In this document: positions 1 through 13,072 of the stretch, piece by piece
How positions within the stretch are numbered: the stretch's first letter is position 1
Layout: each line of letters starts with the position of its first letter
From: Azadirachta indica
Taxonomy: Eukaryota > Streptophyta > Magnoliopsida > Sapindales > Meliaceae
Length of the DNA: 64,000 bases
Assembly: GCA_022749755.1 (NCBI GenBank)
Contig: CM040444.1
Location: 11,388,274 to 11,452,273, forward strand
Reading direction: 5' to 3'
Program-made: the position numbers and the translations under genes
The notes under the pieces: generated by a model
Database searches by the model: none
The model's input: the letters and a program-made list of their open reading frames with translations, nothing else
Told to the model about the DNA's origin: nothing

Positions 1-292
1 TTTCTTTCTTTCAGGAACAAAGGTTTGGTTTGATTTAGTTAAAATATTTATTTTTAACTGCTTTATAATAATTAGGTTTGGTTTGATTTAGAATAATTAG
101 GTGATTTATTCTAGAGTATGGGTTCTCCGGCGGCAATATATTTTAGGGTGGTGTTCTTGGGAATGGGTTTAGATCAATATATAAGAAAGATTTGAATATT
201 TATTTTTGATATCATCCAATTCAAAAGTATCGAATTGAAAGTATCATGTCAAATTTTATCAATAGAAAGATATTCAAGAGGTTTAAGAAAAT

Positions 293-520
293 TATGATAT
301 TACGTGTAAACATTTTTTAAATTAAAAACTAAAAATGAAAAAATAAAAATTTTAATACTATGTGTTAATATTTTTTAATAAAAAATTAAAAAGACAGAGA
401 AATTTAAAAATAAAAAATGACGATATTATGTGTTTGTATTTTATTTAATTTGAAAAATTAAATATTTAAAAAAAATGAAGAAGTTTGAAAATAAAAATTT
501 ATGATATTATTTGTTAGTAC
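293..520. repeat. Degenerate tandem repeat, unit about 65-75 bp
   Basis: Four copies of a motif like GATATTATGTGTTAGTATTT, each followed by an A/T-rich run, occur at about 296, 355, 423 and 503. Copies are diverged, so the unit length is approximate. No coding potential. Confidence 0.45.
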
Positions 521-1584
521 CTTTTTACTTATAAGAGTATTGTTCAAAATCATTGTGTACTTCTTAAAATAAAAATTAAAAATTATGCAACTAAAATTAC
601 GATCAAATAAGTATGATTTAAAACTTCAACCGAAATCCAACTGCATTAATTTGGTTTACAGCAACTCAATCTCCTTTACAAGGGGATGTTTTTTTTTTTT
701 TTCCTAATTTGAAATCTAAATAAATTTAAATATATATTTGGATTTTTTTTAATGTTACAAGCCTATTATTTTACAATCTACTGATATTTTCTAAAAATTT
801 AACTAGAAAGTTCAACATTTGTTATGGTACACTCAATATTTAGAGGTTTACCCTTATTATAGAGGAATATGTACTAAATAATAAATGAAATTCAATAGGT
901 AAGATTTTATTTTAATTTTTAGACCTAATTAATTAATAATTATTTTAATTTCTAAAAAAAAAAAAAACTTTTTAAACTTATGATCTTTATATTTTTTTTC
1001 CTTTTGTCTTCTCTCTTGCTCTTCTCTTTCTTTCCTCGATTAAAATGAAAAATCTTCAAATTTTGATAATATTTTTTTTACAAAGTATAAACTATAAAAT
1101 TATATTTTTATATTTAACTTTAGTTTAATTAGGCTTTGTGATAAAAGGTCCTTGATTTGATTGTTTTAATTAGTTAACAAGGAATAAAGTTCTATTTTGA
1201 ATTGAATTTATGTGGGTTTGATAGGAAGTAAGAAGAAAATAAACAGATTTATAGCTTTCAAATTTTAAAAATTTTTCATTTTAAATCCAAAAATAAAAAG
1301 GGAGAGAAGGAGAAGAGACGTAAGAAAAAAAATATTTCTTTAAAATAATTGGAATGCATTTGTTTTTTATTTTTATTTTAGGAATAAAAATAATAGAAAT
1401 TAACTAAATAAAAATATAAAATGAAATCTTGACAATTAAATTTTATTAATGTCACATTTCGACATATGATTAAAAGTTAGGAAAAATACGAAGAGAAGAA
1501 AATAAATAGAGGATTCTTGTCCTTATTTGTTTCTATTTATACCGTCTGAATATAAAATATTTGAAATCTAATAATTTTACTGAT

Positions 1585-1965
1585 TATCTCCTTTTAAGAT
1601 GAAGTTTATATATTAAAAAATAAACAAAATTTATAAAGATTTTTTTTAAGTTACAACTACATAAATTTATTTAGATTTTAGTGTTAAGTTAAAAATTTTA
1701 ATTTAATTTATTTAACAGAGAAACATCTCATTCTAATATATATTATATCTTTTCTTTAATTTCATTTTTCTTCTTATCCTTTCCTTAAGAAAGATCCTAT
1801 ATAAGATAACCAAAAATAACTATATTTCACCCATCATATCCTTTTAAGAAAAAGTCTATATATTAAAAAATAAAAAAACAATTGTAAAGATTTTTTAAAA
1901 CTACATCTGCATAAACTTATTTAAATTTTAGTGTTAAGTTAAAAATTGTAATTAAACTTATTTCG
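1585..1965. repeat. Two diverged direct repeats of about 135 bp
   Basis: The stretch 1590..1725 (CCTTTTAAGATGAAGTTTAT and onward) is repeated at about 1839..1965 with mismatches and small indels. Both copies include the string TAGTGTTAAGTTAAAAATT. The spacing is about 250 bp. It may be a remnant of a repeat with terminal direct repeats or a local duplication. Confidence 0.5.
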
Positions 1966-2205
1966 ACGAAAACATAATTACCAAGTTTTTAGTATTAAGG
2001 AAAAAAATCAAACATTTCAAAATACTTGAATGATTGAAATTGAATTATATTCGAACTTCAAATTAAAAATATTTGTAAGATCTTATTTGATTTAGTATTC
2101 AAAAAAAATTTTAAGTTTTTAAAAATTAAAAAAAAAGATAAAACTGAACATAACTCAAACTTTACCCACCCTTATATAACAACAAAAAAATCAATAAAAT
2201 TTTAT

Positions 2206-2272
2206 TAAAAGTTATATTTATAAAATTTTTAATTGTAAAAATTATATTTACAAAATTTTTAATTGTAAAAAA
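2206..2272. repeat. Tandem duplication of about 33 bp
   Basis: The string ATTTATAAAATTTTTAATTG is followed by ATTTACAAAATTTTTAATTG about 33 bp later, inside otherwise similar flanks. It is a short, nearly perfect duplication with no visible function. Confidence 0.5.
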
Positions 2273-2693
2273 ATTATTTTAAGGTACTATTTAAAAAAGT
2301 ATATTAAACCAACTTTAAAAATATAGCTGGCAAGAAGGAACTTTCAATCAATTTAGTGTCTAATATATAATTTAATAATATGTATAATATTCTAATATTA
2401 TATTATAATTGTATAGTGTATTTGCATATACATTTTATTAAATAAATAATGTGAATTTTAAAACTATATTGTGTAAAATTTATCAAAATTTACAGTTATA
2501 TTCATCAAACATCAATATAATTTTGTTGGGCATATAAATTCACTGTAATTTCTACATAATAGTTAATACTACCCGAAATTTATGACTTTTAAATATTTAA
2601 CATCATAGTTTGGAACTTTCATAAGAAATTTTAATTATTTTATTCCACAACAATTATGAATTAAAAAGTTATAGTACCTTAACTTTGAATATA

Positions 2694-3399
2694 GGGATAA
2701 TTTTATATTACCATTAGGATATTTTGACAATATTCTATTTACACCCAACGTTTGAAAAAATATTTATCTTACAATTAAATTGGTTTAATATATTATCTTA
2801 AATTTAACTTTAAGAAGGGTAAATAGATATTTTTAAATATAAATGTTATAGAAATTATGTTTTTGTTGAATTACACTCGATCCATTATCCTTTTTTTTTT
2901 TTTTTTTATATATCTTTATTTTTTTAGTGTGCCTATCCATGGTGGTGGTTATGCTACTAGTGGCGTAGTAGTGGAAGTAGCAAACCAATGATTCACGGCT
3001 ACCAAATCCCCGCGGCCAGATGGCGGCGCCAAGGCTGCCTTAGTGTCGCCATTGCACAACCACCAAGGCCTCCTTTGCGAGGTCAGCATAGTTACCAAAG
3101 GCTGTGAATAATATTTTTTTCAAAATTTGTAGTGAATAAGAAAAATAAAAGAATTTTAATTTTAGGTTAATTATATGTCAAAAATAATAGATAATTATTT
3201 GTCTAGTGTTGAATAAATTTGTCTTTTCATTGAATTTATAAGGTATAAAGGTAAAATACTAATTTAGTTAGTCAAAATTAATCAATTATTATTTTTAATA
3301 GAAAATCTAATGGTTTAGGTGGAGGATGAATATCTCTGTAAACATTAGATGTGTAATAAATATTATCAAAATATATTGGTGGTAATATTAAATTATCCC
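2694..3399. mobile_element. Mutator-like non-autonomous element with 9-bp target duplication
   Basis: The element starts GGGATAATTTTATATTACC and ends GGTAATATTAAATTATCCC. The two ends are imperfect inverted repeats for at least 60 bp. It is flanked on both sides by the identical 9-mer TTGAATATA (2685..2693 and 3400..3408), the target-site length typical of Mutator-like elements. The 706-bp interior encodes no transposase. Its core, about 2930..3110, is much richer in G+C than anything nearby (it contains CCCCGCGGCCAGATGGCGGC), which may be captured host sequence; I do not recognise the source. The boundaries are well supported; the superfamily is inferred from duplication length and inverted-repeat length. 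Confidence 0.8.
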
Positions 3400-3408
3400 T
3401 TGAATATA

Positions 3409-5090
3409 TCATATGTCAGACTAATAACACCTATTTTAAAGAAAAAAAGTGAAAAATAAATTGAAATAAAAAGAAATTACCAATTTTTTGATGTAAAAAA
3501 ATGAGAAACCATACCCTTTATAAAACATAACTTTTGTTGATACATGAAAATTAATTATGGGCCCAAACCCAAACCTAAGTAAAAAATTATATCGTTTTAT
3601 CAAATAATATATAAAAAAACAATCATTTTTTAGAGTTTAAATTGTGGAATGTGGTGTGGAAGATAAATGTAAGCTTTAAGTCTGATATAAATCAATATAA
3701 TATATTAGGCCTAACCCACTTGAGAGTATTTACGTCTAAAAGATATATTATATGATTAAGTTAATGTATAAGAAACACAAAATCCTAAAAAGGTCTTTCT
3801 TTTTAAACTTTTAAAACCTCATTTTAATTAACTTAAAGTTAATTAAAAAAGTATTTCATTTTAAATAGGATTAATTAGGATAAGTATTTTATTACAAGTA
3901 TAAGTTTCTGAACACTTCTTTTAAATAAGATTAAATTATACTAATATAAATAATAAATAAAGTCTTGTCTTAAGAAGATGATTTGCATTAAAATAAGATT
4001 TTATGAACTAAGTCATATCTTACTACAACTTCATGTCACACACTATATAAGAATTTCACGTTAAAGGGGTTTGACATTCATTAGCTTAAATTCCTTAAAA
4101 AGTACGTTTTTTTAAACATATTCTTCATCACAGCAACAATAGCAATCTTTACTTATTTTTCGGTTAGTTTTCTACCATCTAAATTGGCTTTAAAGTATTT
4201 CTTAGTGTTTCATTGTCTTCCCTACATCCATTGACTTCAATTGCTTAGTTTAAACTCTTAAGACACCCTTTCCAGTCTCAGATTTGTTAAATTTCATCAG
4301 ATTGCAAAGGGTCATATTGAATACCACTGCAAATTGTTTTTGTTCATTATTGATTTAATTCCTCAATAATTGCAATCTATCATAAAACTATTGTATTCCT
4401 TTGTATTGGTACTAAAATTAGCTTACTCCTACATATATTGTGAACTCATAATTTAGATCTTATAATTTATTGAGTTTCACATATACAAAAGTCAGGTCTT
4501 TTAATGTTACAACATCAAGATCCTTGGGCCACGAATCAAAGACCCAAGGGACGTAATCTATTGAGAGTGATATAAGGCTTATCCAAGTGATTGAGTAATT
4601 ATAATTCAACAGGTGGATTGAATAGATTTTTCCTACAACGACCTCAAAATAATAATAATAAAAAATATTTTATACAAAAAATTTAGCATAAACTTATATA
4701 TCATTTTACATACACACAAAAAAATCTAAGAGATTAAGATATATTTTAGTAACATTAATTTTGGTGGAACCCACATATTTTTTTTATTAATATTTTACAT
4801 TCAATATTTTTATTTTACAATTAATGTGACTTTTAATATACTAGAACTCTGAATGAAAGCCTAAAAATATAGGCTTAACAAACATCGAAAAATATAGCAT
4901 GCATAATTCGTTTGATTTAAAGAGATTTGAAGAATAATACAACTTTGATTAGACTAATTGGTTAGATATTTTTTTATTTTTTTTACTACTAATATTCTTT
5001 TAATATATATTGATTTCTTTGGGTTAAGGGATTTTTCTCAATTGTAGACAAGATTTATTATAGTACAAGTCAAGTATTTTGTTTAATGGT
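3409..5090. other. Intergenic DNA, nothing firmly recognised
   Basis: There is no long open frame. The part from about 4040 to 4620 has lower AT content and a TATA-like ACTATATAAGAA, which could be the remains of an LTR, but I could not find matching ends or a primer-binding site. Nothing else is supportable. Confidence 0.5.
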
Positions 5091-6530
5091 TTGCTGTCAC
5101 GGGCAACCAAAAGTAAAACTTAAACTCTTAAATAAGATACATGTAGTGGTGCAAGTAAGGATTGTTCCCACGGAGAGTATTTAACATAATTTTATGGTTA
5201 CGTGAACAAGGATTGGGGGGGAGGGCGTGTTTGAATATAAGGAAAGCAGTTTTAAGAAAATAATTAAGGAACAATTCAAATTTGAATATTAAAATCAATC
5301 AAAAGAAAAAAACATGGTCTAAGTCAACATCCACCATCGGAATTTTACAACTGATTATCGATATTGGAATATATCAATTTACACTTTGAATATTCACTGT
5401 TGGAGCTATTTTTCCTATCTCTTCTTAGTTGTAATTAATTAGAAAATAAGCGATTTAATCAACCCTAACTACTAAATAACCCAAAAAAAGTCCTAAAGAT
5501 TTAATTTAGTAGTAGCTTTAAGAGTTAGAGAGATCAATTAATCTAAACAAGGCAAGCACAAGCTGTTGCATTTAGTTTAGTTCAACATTCTTTCTAAGAT
5601 CTAATAATTTCTAACACAGCAAATCATTAAATCCTAGTTGTTTTACCAATAAGAGAAATCAAACAATTACGGATTCGATATCTAGCTTGACGGTAGATTG
5701 CAACAAATAATAAACTAGTAAGCCTCCTAGTAATTAAAAAAACAATCATGAAAATAGGCGCAGAAGAACATTTTTTATTCAAGCATAAATTAAATAATAA
5801 GAATCAAATTAAATCTCACAGTTTTATTAATTCTGAGGCTTTCGTTTCCTTCGACCAATTATAAAAGTTTAACCACGCAGGGCCATGATGACAATTCGAA
5901 AGAAAAATTAGAGAAGAGAAGAGAGGAAGAGAGAGGGGTTCTCTGTCTAATGATTTCTCCTCTTTTTTAAACACAATGATTCACCTTCTAGAATTCTATC
6001 AAATCTCCTAAAATAAAAATATTCAAATTTGACTAATTAATGAAAAATATTAAAAACAAAATAAAATCTTAATGTAAATAGGAGGGTGGTGATTTCAGTT
6101 GTAATTTCTAGAAAACTTCCAAAAATAAACCGTATTAAATCCATGTATTAGAATTGTGGGCCAAGGAACATTCCAGAGCGTCAACCACACAGGTGTAGCA
6201 ATTTCAAGCCCAAATTTGTCCTTGATGCGGCTATAATATCTCAAAACTCAAAACATAAAAGTTGTAGACCCTTTTCACGCTCTAAGCATCTTGAATCATC
6301 TCAATTCGAGTTTGGATGAGAAAGTTATGCCTAGATTACGAAGCAATGTCGAAACTGCCCAAAATCCTGTAATTAGCTTCGTTTTGCACTTAATGTCTTC
6401 ATTTGCATTCTGAATCAAAATATGAGAATAATGAGTACATTTAAGAACTAAATAAACATAAAGAACTAAAAAATTATGGGAGAAAAATATGGCATTTTGC
6501 ATTCTTATAATTCAACAAAATTTTATTTAA
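5091..6530. repeat. LTR-like block, probably solo Gypsy LTR
   Basis: The block starts near a string CACGGGCAACCAAAAGT that resembles a worn primer-binding-site region. It then contains GGATTGTTCCCACGGAGAGT, a phrase common in Athila/Tat-type LTRs, and near the other end GTTTGGATGAGAAAGTTATG, also typical of such LTRs. No second copy or coding region is attached in the window. Boundaries are approximate. The identification rests on remembered phrases of plant Gypsy LTRs rather than an alignment. Confidence 0.4.
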
Positions 6531-7823
6531 GGGCTTAAAAAGTAATTTTCTAAGTAACTATTATTAAGTATGTGTACAATCATATTTTTTAGTAAATTGA
6601 TATGTTAGTGAATATTTTTAAAACTATTAAATAAAACTCAACAATTTAAATTTAACTAGGTAAATTTAAATTGAATTTTGTGTTATAAACTTAATCGTAG
6701 GATAAGAAAATTTTGTTAAATCTTAAGTTATTGCCAATGGTTGTAGAACTTGAAAAAAAAAACACTCATCACTCTATGAAAGTTTTCCAAAAAAATACAT
6801 AGTTGTATTTAAATCCACTTAAAATAACATGTTTTTGCATTACAATCATAGGACTTATATAGTCTCATCTTGAAACAACCTTTAAGTATAGGTAGACACG
6901 CAATTGTTGAAAACAAATACAAATCTTTGAAAAAAATAACAATACAACTAAGACATTGAAATTAGGTTACAACATTTTAAAAAATAAAGTAAACAATTTT
7001 GGCATGATTTTGAATTATGAATCAAAGATGCAAAATTTTAAAAACACTTCAAAAATATCATGCTAATTCAATTGATGTTTTGAATTTGAGCTAGAATTCC
7101 CCAAAATTCGTGTAGGCTGGATTGATTTTGGCAATGAGTATGCTTCAATCACTTAACCATAACTTTTTCTAGAGAACTTTGAATTCAAAACCGTAAAATT
7201 TTCTAAAAAGCTTAGTTCTTTGTCTTTTTAGAGGTGCCAATCTTATTATGATATGTTATCTCTATCAATATAGATTAAATTTGAAAATTACTCCTTTGAC
7301 AATATCTTTACAGTTTAGTAAATTAGTATAATAATCTTGAACTTATTAGTACTTAAATTTTGTTCTTGATGTTTGGACACTCATATGTCATTAGCTTCCT
7401 CAGAAATTATGGTAATTGATAACTAATAATCACAAATTCAGTTAAAAGTAAAGAGTAAAATTTATCTTTGCAAATCTAGTCAACTTTTCACATGGTTGTT
7501 TACTAGATTTCTAAAATAATTTTCAGTTTCTCAAAATTAGTTTAAATTTTTTAAACATAAATACGATATTTACGTCTTTGTTGATGGATAATTATGAATT
7601 CCTTAACTTCCTAATAAGTTGTGGTAACTGGTAGCTAATAATCAACTTTTTCATAGCATGAGAAAAAAAACAAATATTAGTCAACTTTTTGCGTGAAAAT
7701 CAACTCAAACTCCTTTCCTTTAATTTTATAATTTAATTTATTAAAAAAATTTACCATTAAAAATCTAATTTCTTCTCGAATAGTAATAAAACACACCCAA
7801 AAATATTGAAAATTTTTTAAAAT
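6531..7823. other. AT-rich intergenic DNA with a diverged duplication
   Basis: No gene is visible. Two diverged copies of a segment of about 150-200 bp lie at roughly 7352..7505 and 7550..7700. They share a GATAACTAATAATCA / GGTAGCTAATAATCA string followed by a TAGTCAACTTTT string. The rest is AT-rich filler. Confidence 0.5.
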
Positions 7824-7875
7824 TTTAATATTAAGATTTTTTAATTAATAAAAAAGTTAAATTAAATGGACAATA
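7824..7875. repeat. 52-bp direct repeat, left copy flanking Copia-1
   Basis: These 52 bp recur at 13309..13360 with one visible mismatch (AGTTAAA versus AGTGAAA). The two copies sit immediately outside the two LTRs of the first Copia element, in direct orientation. A Copia insertion normally duplicates only 5 bp, so this is far too long for an ordinary target duplication. Confidence 0.85.
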
Positions 7876-8587
7876 TAGAATTTCAGAATTTAGGGTAAAA
7901 GAAATACTCTTATTACAGTGGATATACTTAGGGGTGGACATGGTTCGGTTCGGTTTGGATTTTTGAAAAATTGGACCGGATTTGAAAATTTTGGATCTCA
8001 AATTTTTGAGAGCAGATTGGACCGAATAGAAAGAAAAATTTTGACCAGACCAGACTGATCATAGGTTAGAACCGAATTAAAACTAGATCGATCGGTTCGA
8101 TTTTTGGGTCGATTCGATTTTTGGATAAGTTTATTACTTTTTAAAAATTTTTCAGTATATTAAACGATATTATTTTATCAAAACACAATAAAACGACGTC
8201 GTTTAGATAAAAATATTACAAAATAATATTTTTGATCCGGTTTAGGTTTTTTGGATTAAAACTAAAACCAGATAAAAAATTTTAACTTTTTATTTTAAGA
8301 ACCAAAACCGAACCGAATTACATAAAATACCATATCGAATTTGTAAATTTCGGTCCGGTCTGGTTCAGTCCAATTTTTTGCCCACCCCCTAAATACACCA
8401 CATTTATACAAAGAAAAGTAAATAATTTATATCTTATCTAAATTAGAAAACTAGATATTGTATCTTTACAATTAATACAAATTATTCTACTAGTTATAAC
8501 TGTACTGACTAAGTAAAGTAAGAAAAAAATTTACAATAAATATAAATCTACAATTAAATACTAAGATTTAATTCACATTTTCTAACA
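7874..8587 (-). repeat. 3' LTR of Copia-1, split by a MITE
   Basis: The LTR begins TATAGAATTTCAGAATTTAG (the expected TG changed to TA) and ends TTTTCTAACA next to the polypurine tract. It matches the LTR at 13085..13308, for example in the shared string AATACTCTTATTACAGT. Without the 463-bp insertion and its 8-bp duplication it would be about 243 bp. Confidence 0.85.
7929..8391. mobile_element. hAT-type MITE inside the Copia-1 LTR
   Basis: The 463-bp insert has ends TAGGGGTGGACATGGTTCGG and, on the other strand, TAGGGGGTGGGCAAAAAATT. These match the TAGGGGTGGGC-type termini common in plant non-autonomous hAT elements, with repeated GGTTCGGT motifs inside. The flanks GATATACT (7921..7928) and AATACACC (8392..8399) agree at 5 of 8 positions, consistent with a worn 8-bp target duplication. 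Comparison with the other LTR shows the empty site. No open frame. Confidence 0.75.
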
Positions 8588-8879
8588 CTCCTTCTCAAGC
8601 TGATGCATAGATATTATGTATTCCCAGCTTGTCTATCAAGAGAATAAACTTGGTGTTTGGGACTACTTTTGTAAAGACATCTATATGTTGTTGATTTGTA
8701 AGTGTAAAAAAAGTCGTAATCTGCCTATATTCAATCTTCTCCTTTATGAAGTGTCTGTCTATCTTTGTCCTGTCATGTTAAACTGGGTTATGAGTAATAC
8801 TAACAGCCATGTTGTCACAATAAATAGTTGCTGGTCCTTTACGTTCCAACTATAACTCTTTCAAAAGATTTCTAATCCC

Positions 8880-9995
8880 TAGTACTTTACATCTCTAGGG
8901 CTAAAGCAAGAAACTCAGCTTCAGCACTCGAATGTAATACAACTGGTTGTTTGTTACTTCTCTATGTGATTGAATTACCTTCTATAAAGGTGTAATAACC
9001 TGTGGTTGATTTTTGATCGCTAATAGAACCTGCCCAATCTGCATCAGTGTAGGCTTCCACAAGAAGATGGTCATTCCTTTTGAAAAACAGCTCTTTACCT
9101 ACTGTAACTTTTAGGTAACTCAAAATTCTTCTAACAGCTTCAAGATAGCATTCTAATGGAGACTGCATGAACTGACTAATAACACTTATTGCATAAGCTA
9201 TATTTGGTCCAGTATGAGACAAATAAATTAATCTTCCAATGAGTCTCTGATATCTTCCCTTTTTAACTAGAGTTCTCTCAGTTTTAGCTCAAAGCTTATG
9301 ATTCAGATCAATAGGTGTACTTGTAGGTTTATAAACTATTATTCCAATTTCCTTCAAAAGATCAAGTACATACTTCTTTTGGCAAATATATATTCCCTCT
9401 TTTGATCAAGCCACTTAAATGCCTAAAAAGTATCTTAACGTTCCCAGATCTTTAATTTCAAATTCTTTAGCTAGTCTTCTTTTCAAATTCTGAATTTCTT
9501 CTACATCATCACCTGTGACAATAATATCATCTACATAGATAATAAGAATGGTGATTTTCATAAGAGATTAGTGTCTAAAGAATAAAGTATGATCTTTTTG
9601 GCTTTGTGAAAAACCATAACTTCTTAAGGATTTGGTAAAACGCTTAAACCAGGTAGAAGATTCATATAAACTTCTTCTTCTAAATTTCCATGCAAAAAAA
9701 CATTCTTAACATCTAATTGAAACAAGTTCCAATTAAGATTGGCAGCTAGAGACAAAAGAATTCTAATTGAGTTCATTTTTGCAACCAGGGCAAATGTCTC
9801 TTGGTAATTAATTTTAAGAGTTTGAGTATACCTTTCAGCCACTAACCTCGCCTTGCATCTCTCAATAGTGCCATCTGCCTTGTTCTTAATTGTAAAAACC
9901 CATGTGTAACCCTTTATTTTTTTTTTTTTTTGCCTAGGTAAATTGACTACCTTCCATGTATCATTCTTGTTTAATGCTCTCAATTTGTTAAACAT
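8880..9995 (-). pseudogene. Copia-1 reverse transcriptase and RNase H remnant
   Basis: The - strand segment 9995..9624 encodes the start of a Copia RT: NDTWKVV, a WVFTIKNKADG segment and QLDVKNVFLHGNLEEEVYM, which carries the first catalytic aspartate region (LDV). The stretch 9600..9230 continues the RT out of frame. The segment 9222..8962 encodes the end of RT and the start of RNase H (AYTDADWAGSISDQKSTTGY). The copy has several frame breaks and stops and is non-functional. The family assignment is secure from these signatures. Confidence 0.85.
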
Positions 9996-10486
9996 AGCTC
10001 TACTCCATTTAGGATCTGCTAAGGCTGTTTATATACTATTTGAAATGATTTTTGAGGATAAAGATGTAGTAAATGCTTAAAATGTATGGCTTAGACGATG
10101 GTAGGAGATAAAAAGAGCTAGTAGGTATTTAGTACAAGTCCTAACACCTTTCCTAATAGCAATAGGAATATCCAGGTCAATTTCAATCTTAAAACTAAGA
10201 GAATTTGAAGATGAAGGATTATAAATGTTACCTTTATTCGAAGAAGGCGATTGGATCCTTGGAAGAGGGATGAATTTTATTACATTCTCCTTCTATCTTC
10301 TAGAGTATACCAAAGGTGTTTTGCCAACATCTTCTCTATTCCTTTCCATATTATCATTCTGATATGAAATTTCTGGTTCATGTTGCAAAATTTCATGATT
10401 TTTCTTTTTAGTTGTGTTTAGAATAGGGTTACTCTCGGCTTGTTTTAACTCACCCTTAGATATTTCAAATTTAGGGTTGCTATTGA

Positions 10487-11827
10487 CTAAGTTTTGATGA
10501 CTTTCGATACTCTTATGTAGGGTAAAAGGATTATGAAAGGTAGGATTCTCTTAAATGGAAAAGGACAAGTCTTTATTTCTATGTTCTCCCCCTGAAGAGT
10601 TGTTTGAGAGAAATATGAGAGATTTTCGAAAAATTTACATCCATGGTGACAAATTTTTTCTTGGTGGGAGGGTGATAACACTTAAACCCTTTTTGAGTAG
10701 GTGAATTTCCTAGAACAAACACCTAAGCCCCCTTGGATTTAACTTGGATCTTTCTTTATTTTGGACATGAACATATGCTACACAATCAAACACTTTAAGA
10801 GGTAAAGTTCCAAAAAGATAGGCGTGAGGAAAAAGTCTCTTAACAAGCTAACGAGAGTTTTCAAATCTAATGATTTTAAAGGTGTCTTATTAATCAGTTA
10901 TGATGTTGTCAGAATTACTTCACTCCAATAGATTTTAGGGACATTTTTGGTGAACATTAAAGCTTTACCCACTTCTAAAAGGTATCTATTCTTTCTCTCA
11001 GCTACTCCATTTTGTTGTGGTGTGTCAATGCAAGAAGAAAAATGTATAATGTCATTTTCAAGTAAACAAGACCCTAAGACAGAGTTCAAGTATTCTTTTC
11101 CTTTGTCGGTTCTAAAAACTTGAACTTTAGCATTGAATTAAGTTTTGATCATTTGGTGAAAGTTCTTAAAAGAGGAGGCAACTTCAAATTTTTCTCTTAA
11201 TAGATAGATCCAGGTGGTTCTAGTGCAATCGTTAATAAAACTCACAAGCCATTTATATCCATTGTAAGAAATAGTTTTAGAAGGACCCCACACATCACTA
11301 TAAATAATGGAAAAAGGAATTTTAGATTTTTTATTACTTAAAGGATATAGAATATAATGGCTTTTGGCCATTTCACAAATTTGACATTGAAAACTTGAAG
11401 GTTCAATTCCCACAAATAATTTTGGAAACAATAACTTAAGAGAACTAAAATTTGGATGTTCAGAATGAAAATGTAACAACCATGTTTCTTTCTTTTTGTT
11501 TTCTATGGCTTTGGAAATTAGAACTTGACCATCTTTTTTCACCCTTGGATTTATGTAATAAAGCCCATCTCTTTCCTTAGCATTGCCAATCTTTTTCCCC
11601 GTAATCAAGTCTTGGAACACACGATGAATTGGATAAAATTTAGCACAACAATTAAGTGATTTTGTTAACTTACTAATTGACATAAAATTACAAGAAAGTT
11701 TAGGAACATGAAGGACAAAATCAAGTGTCATTGAGGGGGTAATTGGCACAGAACCTTTACCACTAATAGGAATAGATGATCCATTAACAATAGAGACCTT
11801 ACTAGGTAGTGCACAAGCATTATACAA
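10487..11827 (-). pseudogene. Copia-1 protease end and integrase remnant
   Basis: The - strand frame 11827..11138 starts in the protease end (VSIVNGSSIPI and LDFVLHVPKLSCNFMSISKL), then has the GAG-pre-integrase zinc-binding region (LLHFHSEHPNF, then CQICEMAKSH) and the front of the integrase core (YSDVWGPS). The frame 11089..10898 continues with DTPQQNGVAERKNR, the conserved stretch carrying the catalytic glutamate of Copia integrases. The pieces are separated by a stop or frameshift near 11100. The region down to about 10000 is the decayed link to the RT. The protein cannot be made intact. Confidence 0.85.
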
Positions 11828-12119
11828 TGAGAAATAAGTAAACTCATTTGTTATGTGATTGGTTGGCTAAAATATTTTGGAAGACAATCAAGGCTAGGTT
11901 CATATTACCTGACTTGGTAAAATGAGAATGAGGACTAAAGGATGGCCCTGTTTGTCCAAACATTTTATACAAAAACTTTAACTAATCTTTGGTGAAGAGA
12001 GTCTTGTTTGAGGATTGAGAGTTCATCATAAGTTCATGTTCCTCCATTACAGACTCTTGGAAAGCTTTCTTAAAAGATGTCTTTCCTTTATCATTGAGAG
12101 ATGGTTTCCCATTTAACTT

Positions 12120-12958
12120 CTAACATGTCTCCCTTTTATGTCTCGACTTTTACAACAATCACACGATCGTGTGTCCTTATTGCTTTGCTTCTTTGGTTGC
12201 TAAGGTCTTTGAGAGATTCTTGACTCTTCATTTGTTTTGGTTTTTAAAGTTGAGATCTCTTGAGAAGTAGGATCCATTATTACTTTCTTGCGATCTTCCT
12301 CAGCACATATATAAAAAAAAACATCATCAAGACTAGGGATAGATTCTTTACCAAGTAATCTGCCTTTTGCTTCATCAAATTCTGGTCTCAAACTTGCCAA
12401 GAATTCATAAACTTGGTCATGTTCTAGCATTTTAGCAACCGTGGCCGCATCTTTAGCGGCTACCATTTGAAAGTTTTGAAATAGGTCTAACTTCTGCCAT
12501 AAGGCCATGATATCGTTGTAGTAAACCGTAAAAATATGGTCATGCTGTTTTGAATTATGAATTGTCTTCTTCAACTCATAAAAACGAGATGCATTCTTTT
12601 TCTTGGAATAGGTTTTTGACACAGCATCTCATATCGCCTTAGCAGTTAAGAGGTATAAGAATGGTTTCCCAATTTTTAGTTTTATGGAATGCAACAACCA
12701 TGACATTACTGTCGAATTTTTTGAATCCTAAGTTTCAAACTCTGAGTCTGATTCCTTCAGTTCTTTGATCGTTGCAAGAACATATTTCATTTTTTCCTTA
12801 CTTTTTAAGAAGAGTTTAGCTAATTGATACCATGAGAAGTAGTTTTCACCATTGAGTTTTTCAGTTGTGATTTAGAGAGTAGGATTTTTAAAGCTGGTAG
12901 GCATTCTAATAGGATTTGCAGCAGAAGAGGAACTTGAGTTTTCTAAGATTTCAGACAT
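12120..12958 (-). pseudogene. Copia-1 gag remnant with zinc knuckle
   Basis: The frame starts at an ATG at 12958 (MSEILENSSSSSAAN), followed by a Copia gag N-terminus (KLNGENYFSWYQ). Stops occur early in this part. A longer clear run, 12622..12200, has the gag core (YYNDIMALWQKLD, DQVYEFLASLRPEFDEAKGRLL). Beyond a further stop, near 12130..12170, a degraded CCHC-like zinc knuckle can be read. Gag packages element RNA in active relatives; this copy is dead. Confidence 0.8.
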
Positions 12959-13072
12959 CTCAGATTAGGTAATCTAGGGTAATGACAATTAAGGCCGAAT
13001 AGAAAAAAATAGTTTTAGACAATCAAGACTATAAGACTAATCGAAAAACAAGCAACGACTAGAAATAACCTA

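Larger units (their letters stand above)
1..2684. other. AT-rich intergenic DNA without recognisable gene
   Basis: No reading frame or domain is recognisable on either strand. The sequence is very AT-rich with many homopolymer runs. It holds several degenerate direct repeats, listed separately at 293..520, 1585..1965 and 2206..2272. It is probably old, decayed transposon or simple AT-rich intergenic DNA. Confidence 0.7.
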
